From Enoplosus armatus (Eukaryota > Chordata > Actinopteri > Centrarchiformes > Enoplosidae), in NCBI RefSeq assembly GCF_043641665.1, contig NC_092203.1:12170873-12234872 (forward strand): 64,000 nt of DNA, given 5' to 3'. The notes under the pieces were generated by a model. The model did not search any database. It worked only from the letters and a program-made list of their open reading frames with translations, and was not told the DNA's origin. Every line of letters starts with the position of its first letter. Positions within the stretch are counted from its first letter, which is position 1. The translations under genes and the position numbers were made by a program. Shown piece after piece: positions 11,385 to 25,004 of this stretch.

Positions 11385-12069
11385 CACCTGGGACACCTGG
11401 ACGGTTACTGAACTCCTGGACGGTTACCGGACACCTGGATGGTTATTGATGGTACATGGACACTGGTCCACTCACCTGTAGTATTTATACAGATGGAAAA
11501 AAGATTCGAGAAGTGAGACGATGCCTGCTCCACTACCTCAGAGCAACAGTCTATGTAGACGAACCTGTCTTATTATGTCTGACAGTTTTGGTATTTCCTG
11601 ACTGTTGACGTTAGGTGTTGTGGACTTGAAGATCGCTGAAACACATTTTGTTGATTCGCATGTTTTCCATCTCATGAAGCACGCTTGGTTGGACCACACC
11701 TGTTCAGGAACAGGTTTAAGTTGGTTGACCTAGAGTTTATGATGATAATGTCATCGTACTGTTTTTAATTTATGAAAAGCTTTCAGTTATGTGTTTGTAT
11801 TTGTGTTTGTATTAGTTTCTTTCTTTGTAATTCATGGAAACTTGGTTGTTTTCCGCTGAGGAATTTGTAAATATAAGAACAACTCTCCCAATTATAGAAA
11901 AAAGAGCACTTTTGAAAATGAAAACCTTGTTAAAAATCATTTGTACCAGCTTTGAATAGAAACAACTGAGGACAATTGATTTTGTACTGCAGTTCATATC
12001 ATGACCATTTATATTGCCAGAAGCTGAATGTTTCAACCATTCATTGATTACTTTTAGCTTTTTGTTTTA

Positions 12070-12075
12070 AATAAA
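12070..12075 (+). terminator. Candidate poly(A) signal of V-set receptor gene
   Basis: AATAAA inside AAATAAATAACAATA, about 690 bp after the stop codon at 11384. It is the first strong canonical signal downstream. Confidence 0.45.
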
Positions 12076-15000
12076 TAACAATACATATACAAAAAATCAG
12101 CATCAGATCAAACTGTAATTCTATTTGTGTGTGTAAAGACAAATATGTTTTGTTCGTTTGACAGGATGTCAGAGCGCAAACTGATGGCTTTGAGGCCGAA
12201 ACTGAAAACTAAAGGTGTTCCTGTTGTCTACTGGAGAAGTTTTAATATCTGACTTTTATACACAGAAAAAACCCAAAGGAGACTCGAGTTTTGTGGTCTG
12301 ACTTGTGTGCGATCAGTGGGTCTAACATCAGGTTGGCCTCTTGAGGGGTTGTGGGTGAGTCGAAGCGTTCAGAGCTTCACTTCCTGTATTTTTGTCAGCG
12401 CTGCGACCACAGCTGTATCCTCACTGCTTATTGAGTTGAAACCATTCAGACCAGACTTTAGTTTGCAGTGATTATTCTGTAACGTTCTCTCCTCTAATAT
12501 TCCCTCTCCTGTTCAATCCACCTCGTGCATCAACGTGTTAGTGGTTCTGATGATGTGCATGAAGCCTCTCGTGGCATCGCTCCAAAAAAACACATCTCAA
12601 AACCACAAGAGACTGCTGTGATGTAAACTTGAGTTACACATTTGTTCACACTTACTGTAAAATGCTTCTTGTAAGTGCTGCTTAGTTGGCAACTTCAGAC
12701 CTTCTAGACCTTAGTTGGCAAATTATCGACCTCTCGTGTATGTATGTTTTCATTACACAGCAGTGTCTAAACGTGTTCTTGGCCTGACATCCAACACCAG
12801 CTTTTCATCTGTTCTGACCTCGGCTTTGGCCTGATTTCACAAAAATGAAATTATGACACAAACTTAACTTTCCCAAATAACAAGCCCAACTGTAACCAAA
12901 CACAGCAGGTGGTGTTCGTTTAGCAGAAAAGTCAAGTTTAAAGAATTAAAGGATCTTGTATAACCCTTCTCATCTCTTTGACTTAATGTTGGTTTTAAAT
13001 CACTTTTGAATTTTAGTCCATAGACCATGTGATCCAAATAAAGTTCCCTTTCTTACAGATCTGATTCTCAGTTCCTTAAAAGTCTTAAATGCTCTCTTTT
13101 TTTAGAAATAGTTTCTATTTTGGGTAAGACAAATTATTAAAGGGATGTTCCTGGACTGCATCTCTTTCAAAGAAATCCCTCCAAAGAAAATTTACTTTTA
13201 AAGCTCATTTTCTCAGAACCGTTTATTTTGTGTTGTGTCTCATAGTGGGCAAAGAAGCGCATGATGCACCGCAGCTTTTTAATTTCTTCTTTTTTTCATC
13301 TGTGATTCTTTGCTTCACACTATTAAAAGCTTCCTCGCTCTCTACAACCTCTGGAAGTGAGATGTTAAGTGAGCTCTTAAGTTTTTCACACCTTAATTGA
13401 CATTAAACACATAAAATGTTCCAATCAAGATTTCTCAATGAGTTCTCACGACTTAAATTATGACACACGGTATTTTAAACCTTTTTTAATGAGTCAAACA
13501 TCAATATAAAAGTCAAAAGTCATCTGCATATCGAGGGAGTTCACATGTAGTCCTCGGAGTAACATGATAAAACTATAATATTACAATTCAACATACTGTT
13601 AAAAAAAAAAAAAAAAAAAAAGACCCCAAAACCTCATGGCTACATAGATGGAGTGATTTTCTTTGCTCACTCTCCTTCCTGAAGGCAACAAAGAGGGTTT
13701 TTTTTTACCCATCAAGCTGCACTGTGCACTGTGTTATGATACAAACAGCTGTGTGCTCGGATGGTGGAACAAGCTCTTCCCTTCACCCTTCACTCACCAA
13801 ACTAACCTTTCACATTCAGATTTAACCTTTAAGAAACATTATCTCATATATACTTGTCTTGTTCCAGGTGCTATATGATGTTTCCACTGAGTGAAATATT
13901 CAAACCCAAGACAAATGTAAATATTCTGCAGTCTGCTGCTTCACTTTAGACTAATCCCCCCAAAGTTCACCCTGATTTGGTATCTTTGGAAAGTTTTTGA
14001 TCTCCACTGGAGTTTAAAATACAGTTTCATGTGTTTAAACTGCAGCACAGTCATCATTTTCAGTTTCTCTCTCGTAAAAAGTACAAGTTCCTGAACAACA
14101 TATGTGTGAACAACCACAAGAGAGTCTAAAGGTTTGCTTGAGCGTCAATGTTGGAAACAAAAAAGAAACAATCTCAGCCTCTCACTAGATCTTTCTGGAG
14201 GTTTCAATCGTATCTGAGATTGAAAACGTAGTTCCAAGCTCCAGAGGGAACAAGTACACTTACTAGCTAACTTCGTGTTAATGCTTTTTTTTCTTTTCAA
14301 AACTAAAGTTGCACGTCTGACTGCCGCAGCAGATCTGCCAAACCACATGTGGAGGTGTGATGTGATCCCTGACAGTCGTAAATGGCATCTCAGCAAGGTG
14401 AAAGATCTCTGCCTCAAAACATCAAACTCGTTCCTTGCAGAGTCCTGCAGCAGCACAACATGAGATTCACACAGTTTGGTTTGATTTGAGGAAACAGAAA
14501 CTCAAGTGAACATCGAAAACATTAAAAACTGGGCTTTGATCTTCATTTATTCTTCTATGTATTTCTCTTGACCGTGCTGCCCTGCAGCTCCCCAGCTGCC
14601 TGCTCTGAGCCTTTTTGTTAATCATTCAGAAGTAAAAGAAATAATACTACAGTGTAAAAATACTCTGTTACAAGTAAAAGTTCAAAAGTATTAACAACAA
14701 AATGTATTTTAAACACTTCAATGTAGCAGCTGTTCAAGGCTAATTTGAACTACTTTATATACTGCTGGCTAGTTTAACTTTTAATAATAATTATAATAAT
14801 AATAATAATATATCATTTAGTAGTTGATTTATATTTTGTATTAATCTAAATCTGCAAAGTCACTGAAATTATCATATAAATGTGAAGTAAAAACCACAAT
14901 ATTTACCTCAAAAATGTAGTGCAATGCAGTGAAGTACTCAAGTAAAGTACAAGTACCAATTGAACAGTACAGTACCTGAATAAATGTACTCATTGTGTCT

Positions 15001-15223
15001 CGGTTACCTGATGACTTATCCCATATTTTGAAGAAAAGAGGATTTTGGTCGTACAAATGTGCGAAATATGTGATATTAACTTTAAGGAGACGCTTTACTG
15101 AATATAAATATGTTCTGGTTGACTGTTCCCTAATTGTACAAGTCAAATACTTTATATCCACACAGTCTGGTTTATATTTCAGCAAGTAAAACAAGCTTGT
15201 TACACGGTTTATTTAGCAGCTGT

Positions 15224-15262
15224 ACTGGAGCTTTTGACCGTATCACATGACCTTCATCAGGG
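15224..15262 (+). repeat. Second copy of GGAGCTTTTGATC repeat
   Basis: Matches the segment at about 5503-5540 (GGAGCTTTTGA, then TATCACATGA, then TTCATCAG) with a handful of substitutions and in the same orientation, 9.7 kb away. Family unknown. Confidence 0.5.
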
Positions 15263-16235
15263 GATGTAGATGCCCAGACATTATGGAATTGTAGATGTTC
15301 TTCGTGTTGATTAAAATTCACTGAGAAGTCCATAAAGTGAGATCTGTATGTCCACTGATGGTTCTGGTGTATATTGTCACTTTAATATACAAAAAGGTGT
15401 GATGTCATTTCAGTATCAGACTAAATACATTGAGGTTATTTTTATTTTTAGTTACGGAGAAGCTTCAGGCAGCTTTACAGAGACTGTTTTTTAACCGCAG
15501 CATAACTTAAGTTCATGCTAATGAAGAACTCTGCTGAGAAACCACTTCCTCTTTCCAGACTTCACAAGTCAGTCTGACGAAAGGTTATCTGATGAACACA
15601 ATGTGTCTGAGCAGGTCAAAGCTCGCAGATAATTAACTGTTTGTTCATTTTATGTTCATTTTTCATGTTTTGAATTATTCAGTTCTTCAGTTTGAGTTTA
15701 TTTGGTGTTTAAAAGTGTCCTTGTTGAGTTGTTTGACACCAAACTTTAGAGTTTTTATGTCACACGGTGTGAATCAGAAAATTCCTCAATGTCATCATCG
15801 TCATCGTCATGTGGCAACAAGACTCATGTCTGTTTTTTACCACAAAGGTCAAAAGCTAAGAGACATCAACACGAAACTCTGGAAAATTACAAATACATTT
15901 CTCAAGAATCTGCAGGAAAGTGAAACCAACACGGTTTGTTTTGTCTGGACAGCTGGTGTCCAGTCACCCTGACTGTCATATGACTCCCATCATGTCCGAC
16001 ACCCTCATGCTAACAGGACATTACATTCATTTACTGTACATGACCCAGTGACTCACCATTACTTTAACCATAACCTCTACCACAACCTACTGTTAACCAA
16101 AAACCTTAAACTGGAAAGGTAATGTTCTGACTTGTGGGGACGTGGGTCCCCGCAACGTGAGTGTGTGAACAGATTAATGGATACTTGTTTATGTCACTTA
16201 GGAGGACAACACATTGACTGATTGTTCATTACCAG

Positions 16236-17110
16236 TAAGTAGTAGTACTTGTTGTTGTAGTAACTGGTACTAATGGCAATAGTATTTGTGATATTTGAAT
16301 TAGAACAGCAGCAATAGTAGTAGTATCAGCTGTTGTAGTACAAGTCGTGGTAGTAGTATGAGATGTATAAAAACATTAGTGCACTAGTAGTAGTGCTATA
16401 TGTGATAGTAAGAGGAGTTTTAATTGGTGTAGGACTAGTAGTAGTAATTGTAGTAGTAATAGTGGTAGAAGGAGTAATATTAGTTGCAGTACCAGAAGGA
16501 GTAATATTAGTTGTAGTATCAATATTATAGCAGTAGTAATAGAAGCAGTAGCACTTGTAGTAATTGCAGCACTATAGAAACAATAGTAGTAGTAGTAGTT
16601 GTAGTTGTTGTAGCAACTGTAGTATTAATGGCAGTAGTATTTGTTATACTTAAGGTGAAATACTATCAATAGTAGTAATATACATATTATACATAGTAGT
16701 GCTAATAGCAATAGTAGTATTTTTGGAACAATTGAAGCACAAATAGCTTTACTAGTAAAGAAAAAAGTAGTAGTAGTTATAGCAGTATTATGGCAGTAGT
16801 ATTAGAGGTAGTCATTGTTATAGAACAGGAGTAGCAGCAGTGGTATTATTTATCACAATAACAGGAGTTTGAATTGGAGTTGTAGTAGTTGAAGTACTAA
16901 TGGTAGTAGTGGCATTGAGAGTAACAGTCCTAACTGAAGGAGTTGGAGTACTTGTAGTAGTATTAGTAGTAGTAGTAGTGGTCAGGCAGATTTCTGTACA
17001 TGGCTGCCAGACAGCTGTAGTTGTTGTAGGAGTACTTTTAGCAGTATGTATAGTTACAGTAGCCATGTGTTTTTATAGTAGTAGTAGTACTTGTGGTCAT
17101 GTAGTCTGTA
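16236..17110 (+). repeat. Degenerate (AGT)n trinucleotide satellite
   Basis: About 870 bp dominated by AGT/GTA triplets (GTAGTAGTAG, TAGTAGTAG) with many substitutions, the reverse complement of the ACT-type tract at 8368-9075. Val- or Thr-rich open frames within it are not genes. Confidence 0.85.
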
Positions 17111-18540
17111 TGTACTGTACACTGTAATGTATTGTAGTACTTTTTGGATCCACTTGGAGGAGCTGTGGTGTTACAAAGAGTGTGTGTGTGTTTATTTTAC
17201 TTTATTTTACTTCTGTTGAGGTTGTTGATCAGCACAAATTAAACATGTGACTTAAATCATTCTTATGTCAGAGTCACGTCATCACGTGAAAGTTTGCTTT
17301 TGTTAAACTGATCTGATGCATTTTGATTGATGACATATTGATCGTTGAATCGAGGATTGTTTTGTGTGTGTGTGACATGATGCTGTGAACTGAGAGGAAG
17401 ACAATTCTCTTTACATTTTGGTGTATTAATAGAAATAAAGTAAAATAACTTCAGAACCAAACACCAATCTGCTCAGTCCAAAAATAAAATAGTAAAATAC
17501 AGAATAAACGCTGTATTGAAGAGCTTCACACAGACAGAGCTGCGTGAAGTCGCGTCATTTATTCACAATAATACTATAATGAATGCAATACCACTTTCAA
17601 AATAAAAGCACCGCATTTAGAAGAATTTTAGCTTTATTTAGGATTTTTATTGCGATGAGATGAGATTTAATATTTTAATCATTAATTAAAATTTCATCTC
17701 AATGTTGGAATTTTTTGTCTGATGTGCAGATTTTGCTGGCAGCTTGTAAACAGGAAGTGTTTGGACACTCTTTCCTCTCTTTCCTTTGGTTTGATGTGGG
17801 AAAAGTTTTTCATTCGTTTTCTTTCAAATTTTTCTTTCTAACACACACAAACATGAGATAAGAAACAAATAAGCTAAAACCTCCTAAAATAGAATTCAAT
17901 TGACATGAATTGTTTTGGGTTGAAATTTGCTCATAAAAACGTTTATGAGCATAACATTGATAGAAAGAAGGAAAAACATTGAGAGATTTAGGTGGTTTAT
18001 TTGCCGATTTGATTATTAAAACACACCTGCTGTTACCACCGGCAACCACAGGGGTCGCCAAACCGACCAGGACTGAAATATTTAAAGAGCAACTTTTAGG
18101 GTGAATTTGATGTTAACTTGTTTTTAGGGGCGTGGAGTACAAATCAAAATCACAGATATTTTTATTAATTTATTTTTGTCTAGAGGACAGAATCTCTGGA
18201 AAAATACCTTCTGTTGTGGACTGGGACCAGAATGAAATGTTTACCAGCATTTAAAACAGCAAAAGAAATCAATTTCAATGGAATCGCCACAATCAGAATG
18301 TTTACTTTGCAGATTCAGATTATTAAAACAAAATACAATCAACTAATAAATCATGATGTATTATTACATAAACACATGAATGCATCAATCATTATTATAT
18401 ATAATCCAATAAGAATACATGATTCTGAAATGGGCCATTCTGAATAATGGGTACTTATACTTTTGGTACTTTTGGTGCTAATTCTTTTGTACTTTTACTC
18501 AACTAACATATCTCAGCACTACTTTTACCGTAGCTAGAGT
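17111..18540. other. Intergenic region
   Basis: A/T-rich sequence with no recognised coding content between the AGT satellite and the CpG-rich start of bcor. Nothing else supported. Confidence 0.4.
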
Positions 18541-19389
18541 CCGTCTTGGTTCGCTGTGGTTGGTGGTTTTATTGTGAAGGCGCGTAGCGGAAATGTAACG
18601 GTTTATTTTCGCGTAACTTGACGCATTGGAGCGCGAGAGAGGCAGAGAGAGACGTAGAGGAGGAGGAGGGGAAGAGAGGGAGGCAGTGTCCGTGTGGAGG
18701 AAGAGAAGGGAAAGAGAGGAGGAGGAAGAGGAGGATAAAACCCAGCAGACAGACGGACGACGGGACCGGAAAGAAAGAAAAGAAATGTGGAAATCCGCGA
18801 GCTACTCGCGCGACACCCTGAGGAATATTTCCACTCGTGGAGGATTATTTAAAAAAATGTTTTTCCATTTTCGGGTTGAATTTTTTTGGATTTGATCCCG
18901 CTGCTGCTTCCTGTCGGGACTTCACGGAGGGAAAACACACACTCACACAAACACACACTGAGAGTTCAGCCCGGTTCCGGACGGCGCGTGCGTGTGAGTG
19001 CGTGAATGTGCGTGCAAGTCCAGGTGTGTGTGTGTCCGCTCACAGCTTTTATTTATTGCTGTTCTTAAATTTGATCTTTTTCCAGCGGAGTTCTGCTCAG
19101 CTCCGGACACCTTGTTTTTGACCTGGGCGCGTGCGTGCTCTGCATGTCTCACACCAGAAAAGAAAAGAATTCATAAACACTTTAATATTTTATTTATTTT
19201 GCAGTGTGTGTGTGTTGTGTGTGTGCACGTGCGCGTCCACGCCCCCGTCCTGCAACTGCACGCGGCAGATCAGTAAGGATGGATTTATTAACTTCGGCAC
19301 GAGAGGAGAAGATTTAAATATTTTTAATTCCACTTGTTTTTACCGGATGGATATTGAAATCGACTTTACTCCACAGAAGAAGAGCAAAG
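18541..19389 (+). promoter_or_regulatory. Putative bcor promoter and 5' non-coding exon
   Basis: This is the most CpG-rich part of the left half: GGCGCGTAGCGG, TTCGCGTAAC, GGAGCGCGAGAG, then a GA-rich leader and GTGCGTG-type sequence. It ends in a strong splice donor (AAAG|GTGAGA at 19390). Its position upstream of the large bcor exon, with no other gene between, suggests the first exon. An ATG at 19347 opens 14 codons (MDIEIDFTPQKKSK) before the donor; spliced straight to the exon at 23246 it would stop after 18 codons, so it would be an upstream ORF rather than the bcor start. No TATA box was identified. Confidence 0.45.
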
Positions 19390-20116
19390 GTGAGATATAT
19401 TATTAAATATGTTTTTAGATACTTTTTTAATATTTTGAACTCTGAAGGTTTGAAATGATCCACAATAGAATCAGCAGTTTATGGTCTTATTATTCTAATA
19501 TTAGTATTCTAATATTCTCCTGGGAACTTATCTCCTATGGAATCCCTATAATATTCCTATAGATACTATACTGTACTGAATACTGTATTTGAAAGCACCA
19601 TACAATTCCTAAAATATTCCCACAAAATGATTCCTAAAATGCAAAATGTCAATATGATTTCTGCTGGACTTTCAGGACGTTCCTCTAAAACTTTTTAAGA
19701 CTTGTATAGTACTTTTTGTGTTGTTGTCACCTGCGGTCGTCATATAATGTTCATGTTTTTTGTGTTTAATTACCATCAATTACTTTTATGTTTTTATAGT
19801 ATTCAGACACTGTACTTCTTTTTTATATCAAAACACAGTAAATTCTTATAACACACTGTAGTGATCTAACGTGTGATAGTGCCAGTTTGCAAACTTTACG
19901 ATACTAATTTACTTTACTGCAAGTATTCTTATGATAACAGCTCCTAGACAATGTACTGTATAAATATAAAAACACTAGTACATTCTGTATACTTTACAGT
20001 ACTTTGTATTAGTTTTACCTCTCAAATATTTTTACAGTATCAGTAATATTTCTGCTACAAATCCCTATTATAAATCATCTTAAAGTGACAAAAGAAAAAA
20101 TGACATTTCAACAGTT

Positions 20117-20174
20117 TATCAGAATCAGAATCAGAATCAGAAATACTTTATTGATCCCCGGGGGGAAATTGTTT
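20117..20174 (+). mobile_element. Non-LTR retrotransposon 3' tail
   Basis: AGAATCAGAATCAGAAATAC followed by TTTATTGATCCCCGGGGGGAAATT is a widespread 3' end of fish LINE/SINE elements. The same segment occurs at 60388-60431. Only the tail is present; no reverse transcriptase is seen beside it. Confidence 0.7.
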
Positions 20175-22138
20175 ATGATAATAAAGATGTGAAACATGAC
20201 ATCCTACAGAGTCCTTGATGTTCCTGAACTCCTCTAATATAAAAGAAGAAAATAGACCGAGGAACATTCATACAGTTCAACACCTGACGCATCAAAGTAC
20301 TTTAATCACACGGATGCAGAAATCATTTAAAACTAAAATCTGGACCCCTGAGGTTGATCATGTGACCCCAACAACCAGAGTGTGTAAAGTTTGTATCATT
20401 ATAACTAATCTAATTAAGACTGTCACCTATATATAATCCTGTAATAGTCACTTGACCTTCCAGCTGTGTGTTTATTGTCACTGCTTCACTTCCTGTTTAT
20501 CATCTCACTTCCTTTCAGAAACAAACTGTGTCCAAATATTAGACCTCCACCAGTGTTCCAAGACGTAACCAAACTTCATTCAAAAAAATCCACTTTCTTG
20601 TGCTCAGATTGAACCCTTGTTGGTTTTTGCTTTCTGATGCAGAACGGCTAATTAACCCTTCGTCCTCCGGACCGCTTAACAAGCCTCCACCAGCCAATTA
20701 AGTGATTAACGGCGGCAGGAAGTGGAGCTGCTGCAGGTGGACCATGTTCTGTTGTTCTGCTTGTTGTGTTGATAAATGAACAATAGTTGATCATTATGTA
20801 TGTAGTGACACTGCCCGTCCTTTCTCACTCTTCCATTGATCGACAGCCGTAAGCGCAGCAATGTGCCATCAAAGGCAGCGAAGAAGACTGTTAGAAAGTA
20901 CACAAGTCTGTCAACAATGCAGGTTTCAAACTTAAGAAAGTCTTTCGTATTCTTCTCATAAACATTTTTGTTCGTACGAGGGCTTCGAGTCACATTCACA
21001 AACTTAAGTCGCTTGTTAAATTTCCATTTAAGACTTCCTGTTCTGCTCCGATGACTAACATGAGAAGCGGTCATGTGACAGTCAGGTGACGTTACACCTG
21101 TCAGGTGTTATAACAGGATGTTGCTGCAGAAAGTCAAACAGGTGTTTTTCTCCCAGAATTCATGAGTGAAAAATTTAAATACGAGAATTATCTGTGAACG
21201 CCACAAATTCTCTTCAACATAAGATCTTTGTTTGTACTTTATAGTTCGACAGGTGAGTTACAGGTGAGTCAGTCAGGTGGAGCTCCTGGGCTGTCATTCT
21301 CTAGTGTTGTTTAAATGTCATGAGATGAAACTTTAATGATCCCTGCAGAGAAAACGAAACAGAACCTGCTGATCGCTGGGAAGTCTGTCTGTTGACGCTG
21401 CGTTACAGGAAACATCCTTTAAAAAGTACTTCATTCAACTCAGGTGTTTAAAGCTGTAAAATACCTCTCATACGTTTGATCGTAACTTCCCTCTGAGGTT
21501 GATAACCCCTTCAGACCAGTGTCCATTTAAATTCACATCAAATATTCACTACTCGGATCCCAAGTACCAAAACCTCTAAAAATACTTAAAAATACTTAAA
21601 AGTAAAAGTCCTGCAAGTACACAAGTATTCTCAGCTTCTTGTAATTACAGTATCAGTAGTAAAAGTACACAATGTATGTAGTTGTTCTGCATTTGAATTA
21701 AATTGAATGATTCTGAACAGGAGTTCTGTACGCAGCCACTGTAGCTAACGTTAAGCTAGCTGTAGACGGCTGCTGTTGAACCACACTGTCTGGTTTCTAC
21801 TTAATTTATATTAATACAGAATATTTAACATATTTGGTTGTTGAAAGGCGTCTGACAGAGTAACAAAAGTAAAGACGCTTGTTACTGGACAGTTTTTGAT
21901 GCTCAATGCAACGGGTTAGAGGCACGACCTGCTTGTTTTCAGTCGTCCGATGTTTATGTTCATATTTTCATACAAATTCAAAACGCAGATTAAAAAAAAC
22001 ATGAAAGAAACAGTTTTTATAGAAAACGAAAATCTCCAAGAAATTTGGCCTCAATTCTGCCAATAAATTTCCCAGCAAGCAAATCCAGCTGTGTGTGATT
22101 TGTGTGTTTGTGTGTGGTTTGATGGATGAACATGGGCT

Positions 22139-22140
<2 letters not shown>

Positions 22141-22184
<44 letters not shown>

Positions 22185-22250
22185 CTGTCCTTCAATAGTC
22201 TGGAGATAAGAGCTGTTATTGAAATCCCAGCTCCCTAACAGCCATCAATC

Positions 22251-22292
<42 letters not shown>

Positions 22293-22418
22293 GAGCAGCG
22301 CTGATACGTTTTCCCTCTCTCTCTCTGCTGGATTATGACTTCCCCGGGAAACGAGGCGACGTGCCTTATCAGTCCTCCGGCTGGGCGATAAAACACACAC
22401 ACACACACACACACACAC
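22141..22418. repeat. Alternating (CA)n-(GT)n-(CA)n microsatellite cluster
   Basis: (CA)n at 22141-22182, (GT)n at 22253-22291 and (CA)n at 22392-22418 are separated by complex unique sequence of about 70 and 100 bp. Adjacent tracts are reverse complements and could pair. The intervening island at 22183-22252 contains ATCAATCA, a PBX-type core. Confidence 0.85.
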
Positions 22419-23245
22419 TGATGTCGAGCCTCGTAATGTCGCTGCAGACTGAGAGCTGTGTGTGTTTTTGTGTGAGTGCAGTTGAAATGTATCGCAAACC
22501 ACACACCAGACTCCATTGACTTTCTTTAGAATTTTAAAATCTAAAAAGTGTTTTACTTTTTTAGCTCTTTCTTCTCTTCCTGTGATTCATGTCAAATGTG
22601 AGCGTAATTGAAACGATTGTAGTTCATTACTTAAATGAAAATGAAGTCTAACAAGGCTTTGACTGTTGGTTTGTTCGTATCAGCTGCTAAAACCAAACGT
22701 CCAAATGCACGAATCTGAAAGTGCCAAAGCAGCGTTTCACAAAACCTGTTAATTTAACAGACTGGTTTTTGTCATGGGCTTCTCTAGACTCAAACTGGCA
22801 TTTTTAATGGTCAAAACTGTTAGCCAAATGATCATTACCAAACCTTTTGACAGCACTCTAAAAAACATTTTCGACTGAGATATCCAATATTGGCCTTTTG
22901 AAAAACCTTTAACACTGAGGTGTTTTTAATTTAAAAAACAAAGTATCGTTGGCTCTTTGGCTTTCTGTTTTGGCTCCCATTTTCAGTAGCGTTTTCCATG
23001 TTCAGAATCAACGCTGTTAAATAGTTCCAGTTAAAAAGTAGGAAATTAAGAATATATGTCTCACATATTTTGTGACAGTTAACATTTCTTATTTTCCACC
23101 ACCAGTTTTGTAGGTTCAAAATGTGTGGTGCTAAAGGTTTCTGGTATAAAAGTGATGGTTCAAAGAGTAGTGTGAAGATGTAAGCACATCTAGCGAACTG
23201 AAGAAGACTTAAAACTCAAGGAAAACTTCCTCCTCTCATCTGCAG

Positions 23246-23324
23246 ACATGGCGGACTGAGCGGCGTCCTCGAGGCAGACGGTTTGTCTGGACCAGAAACC
23301 AGAGGGCCGCAGGCTCACAGCATG
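23246..23324 (+). CDS. bcor: Candidate bcor exon ending in the start codon
   Basis: A 79-bp segment is bounded by acceptor ATCTGCAG and donor ATG|GTAAGG. Its last three bases are ATG, and the next exon (25005) starts in phase 0 with VDASASYR, so splicing gives M-VDAS in frame. The frame is open back to the acceptor, so part of it could instead be coding and continue from an exon further upstream. Human BCOR has about 60 residues before the matching VDAS, which I could not find here. If this exon is wrong, the next in-frame Met is at 25029. Confidence 0.4.
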
Positions 23325-25004
23325 GTAAGGTTAAAGGTCAACTATATTTCTCGTCTTGATGCCACTTCATACAGCCCAAAACTATAATCACTGTGCTTTT
23401 TGCTTAAAAAACGGAGCATGCCTGGCTGACGTGATACTGCATCTTTGAAACAGATATAAATAAATCTTCTCTTTAACGATGAAAATATTTAAAAAACTGA
23501 TATTTTTAAAGGTTATTATCTTTATTGTTGTGCCATCATTTGATAGTCAGGAGACACGGAGAGAGACGGGTATGACCTGTAACAAAGGGCACATTAAACT
23601 GGCAGTTGTTTACATCAAGAAAGTCAATTTTATTAACGTTTATGTTCATGTTCGAAATGTTGCATCACAATATGTGACGCCACGAAACGTCAAAATATCG
23701 CGCCACAGAATCTGAATCCACAGAATGGAACATCACACCCGTTATGATGACTGACATTTGTTTTTATCACGTTTCCCTGAACGTAAGAAAACTCATTGAA
23801 GATGAATCATATCTGGGTTGCGTGTACGTACAGAATCTGTCGTCACTGCTTCTCCATCGATTCCTCTAATTCAGAGTTTAATTTACCTCGAGTCACACTT
23901 TTTGATCTCTTTTTGGAAAAACGGAGCGAGTGAAGGATCTCTCTGCCTCCTCCACATCTCAGGCGGCCACCCAGCTGTCTGGATAATTTCCTAATGGCCC
24001 TGCGGCTGATAGCCAATCAGAGATGGTTCACGACGCCGTGTGACAGGAAATTCAATTAGGCTGTTTTTCTTCCTCCAATATTGCTCTCCCTGATTCTCTC
24101 TCTCCTCCTGCCAAGCTTTCCCTTTGTCTCTCGCCCTCTCTTTGTTTATCTCATGCTTCCGCTTTTTCTTTTCCTCTCTCTCTCCGGCTTTCTCTATTCT
24201 CTCTCACCCCGTTTTTTTTCTCTCTCTGTCTGTTTCCTGGATCTGTCGAGGGAGAGTGAAAGAGTAGCTCCGGGCGTCGTATGTCATCCAGGAATACTAA
24301 AAAAAATGGCTGCTCTTACTTTTCTCCATGAAAGGAAAAATGAAATCACAGGCTTCGTGTCCTATAGTGGAGATTCTCTAAATGGACAAAAAAAAAAAAA
24401 AAAAAATCCATTTTTCCTTCTTTCATTCCTGTTTGTCCTTGAAGAGTGAATTTAACCATGTGCTGCTTAACGGTTTATTCCAGAGTTTTTACTGTACTAA
24501 AGGGACAATCAGATTAAATCGATACTGCAGAGCCATTTAATATCCAGTGTCGGACCTTGAGTTGTGAATGTGTACAGCTAAAGCAAATTCCCAATAAGAG
24601 TCATTTCTGTCAAAAGGAAGAAATCGTCCCAGAGCATTTTTTGTAACATTTAACTACAGTAAATCATCCAGCATATTCTGATGAAAATGCACACATGCTT
24701 GCTGAACGAGCAAACTTCAATACCTGACTGGAAAAGAACTTTCCAGTTGAGTTGGTAGTTATGATGTTGACTTCATGGTTGTAAGGGCATTGCTAGGTGG
24801 TTGCTAGTATGTTACTCGATGGTTGCTAAAGCCGGGAATACAACCTTAAGATCACTGAAACCTGCAAAGACTAAACACTCCACACTATTTCCACCAACAT
24901 AAACGAACATAAGAATACAGGTGTACACTCATTGTGTCTGTTTTGACAGCAGTTATCACCCAGTCTGGTCATTACTTACTTTGACTCTCCTCTACATGCT
25001 ACAG
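23325..25004 (+). other. Proposed bcor intron before the large exon
   Basis: No exon recognised. A complex patch at about 23925-24060 contains AGCCAATCAGAG (CCAAT-type) and TTCAATTAGG (homeodomain-type) and resembles a conserved non-coding element. Pyrimidine-rich sequence (24080-24240) and an A19 run at 24388-24406 follow. The open frame that begins at 24921 is intron read-through up to the acceptor CTACAG at 24999-25004. Confidence 0.4.

Larger units (their letters stand above)
11385..16235. other. 3' UTR of V-set receptor and intergenic region
   Basis: The 3' UTR probably runs to AATAAA at 12070-12075. Beyond this I see A/T-rich sequence, an A21 run at 13601-13621, and a second copy of the GGAGCTTTTGATC repeat at about 15226-15260. 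Short open frames here carry no recognisable domain and their ends do not look like exons. Confidence 0.45.
19390..23245 (+). other. Proposed bcor 5' intron
   Basis: No coding exon was recognised. Contents: a retroelement tail at 20117-20174, a complex non-repetitive patch at about 20640-20720 with TTAATTAA-like homeodomain cores, and a cluster of alternating (CA)n and (GT)n tracts at 22141-22418. I did not find the N-terminal BCOR segment that other vertebrates encode upstream of VDAS. Confidence 0.4.

Noticed and set aside
19131..19406. 91-codon frame in the bcor 5' region
   Set aside because: Runs through a GTGTGT-rich leader and past the strong donor at 19390; only the short MDIEIDFTPQKKSK portion lies next to a donor, and it does not join the known bcor frame.
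24921..25004. Start of the large bcor exon at the ATG at 24921
   Set aside because: The acceptor CTACAG at 24999-25004 and the conserved VDAS immediately after it show that the upstream part is intron read-through.
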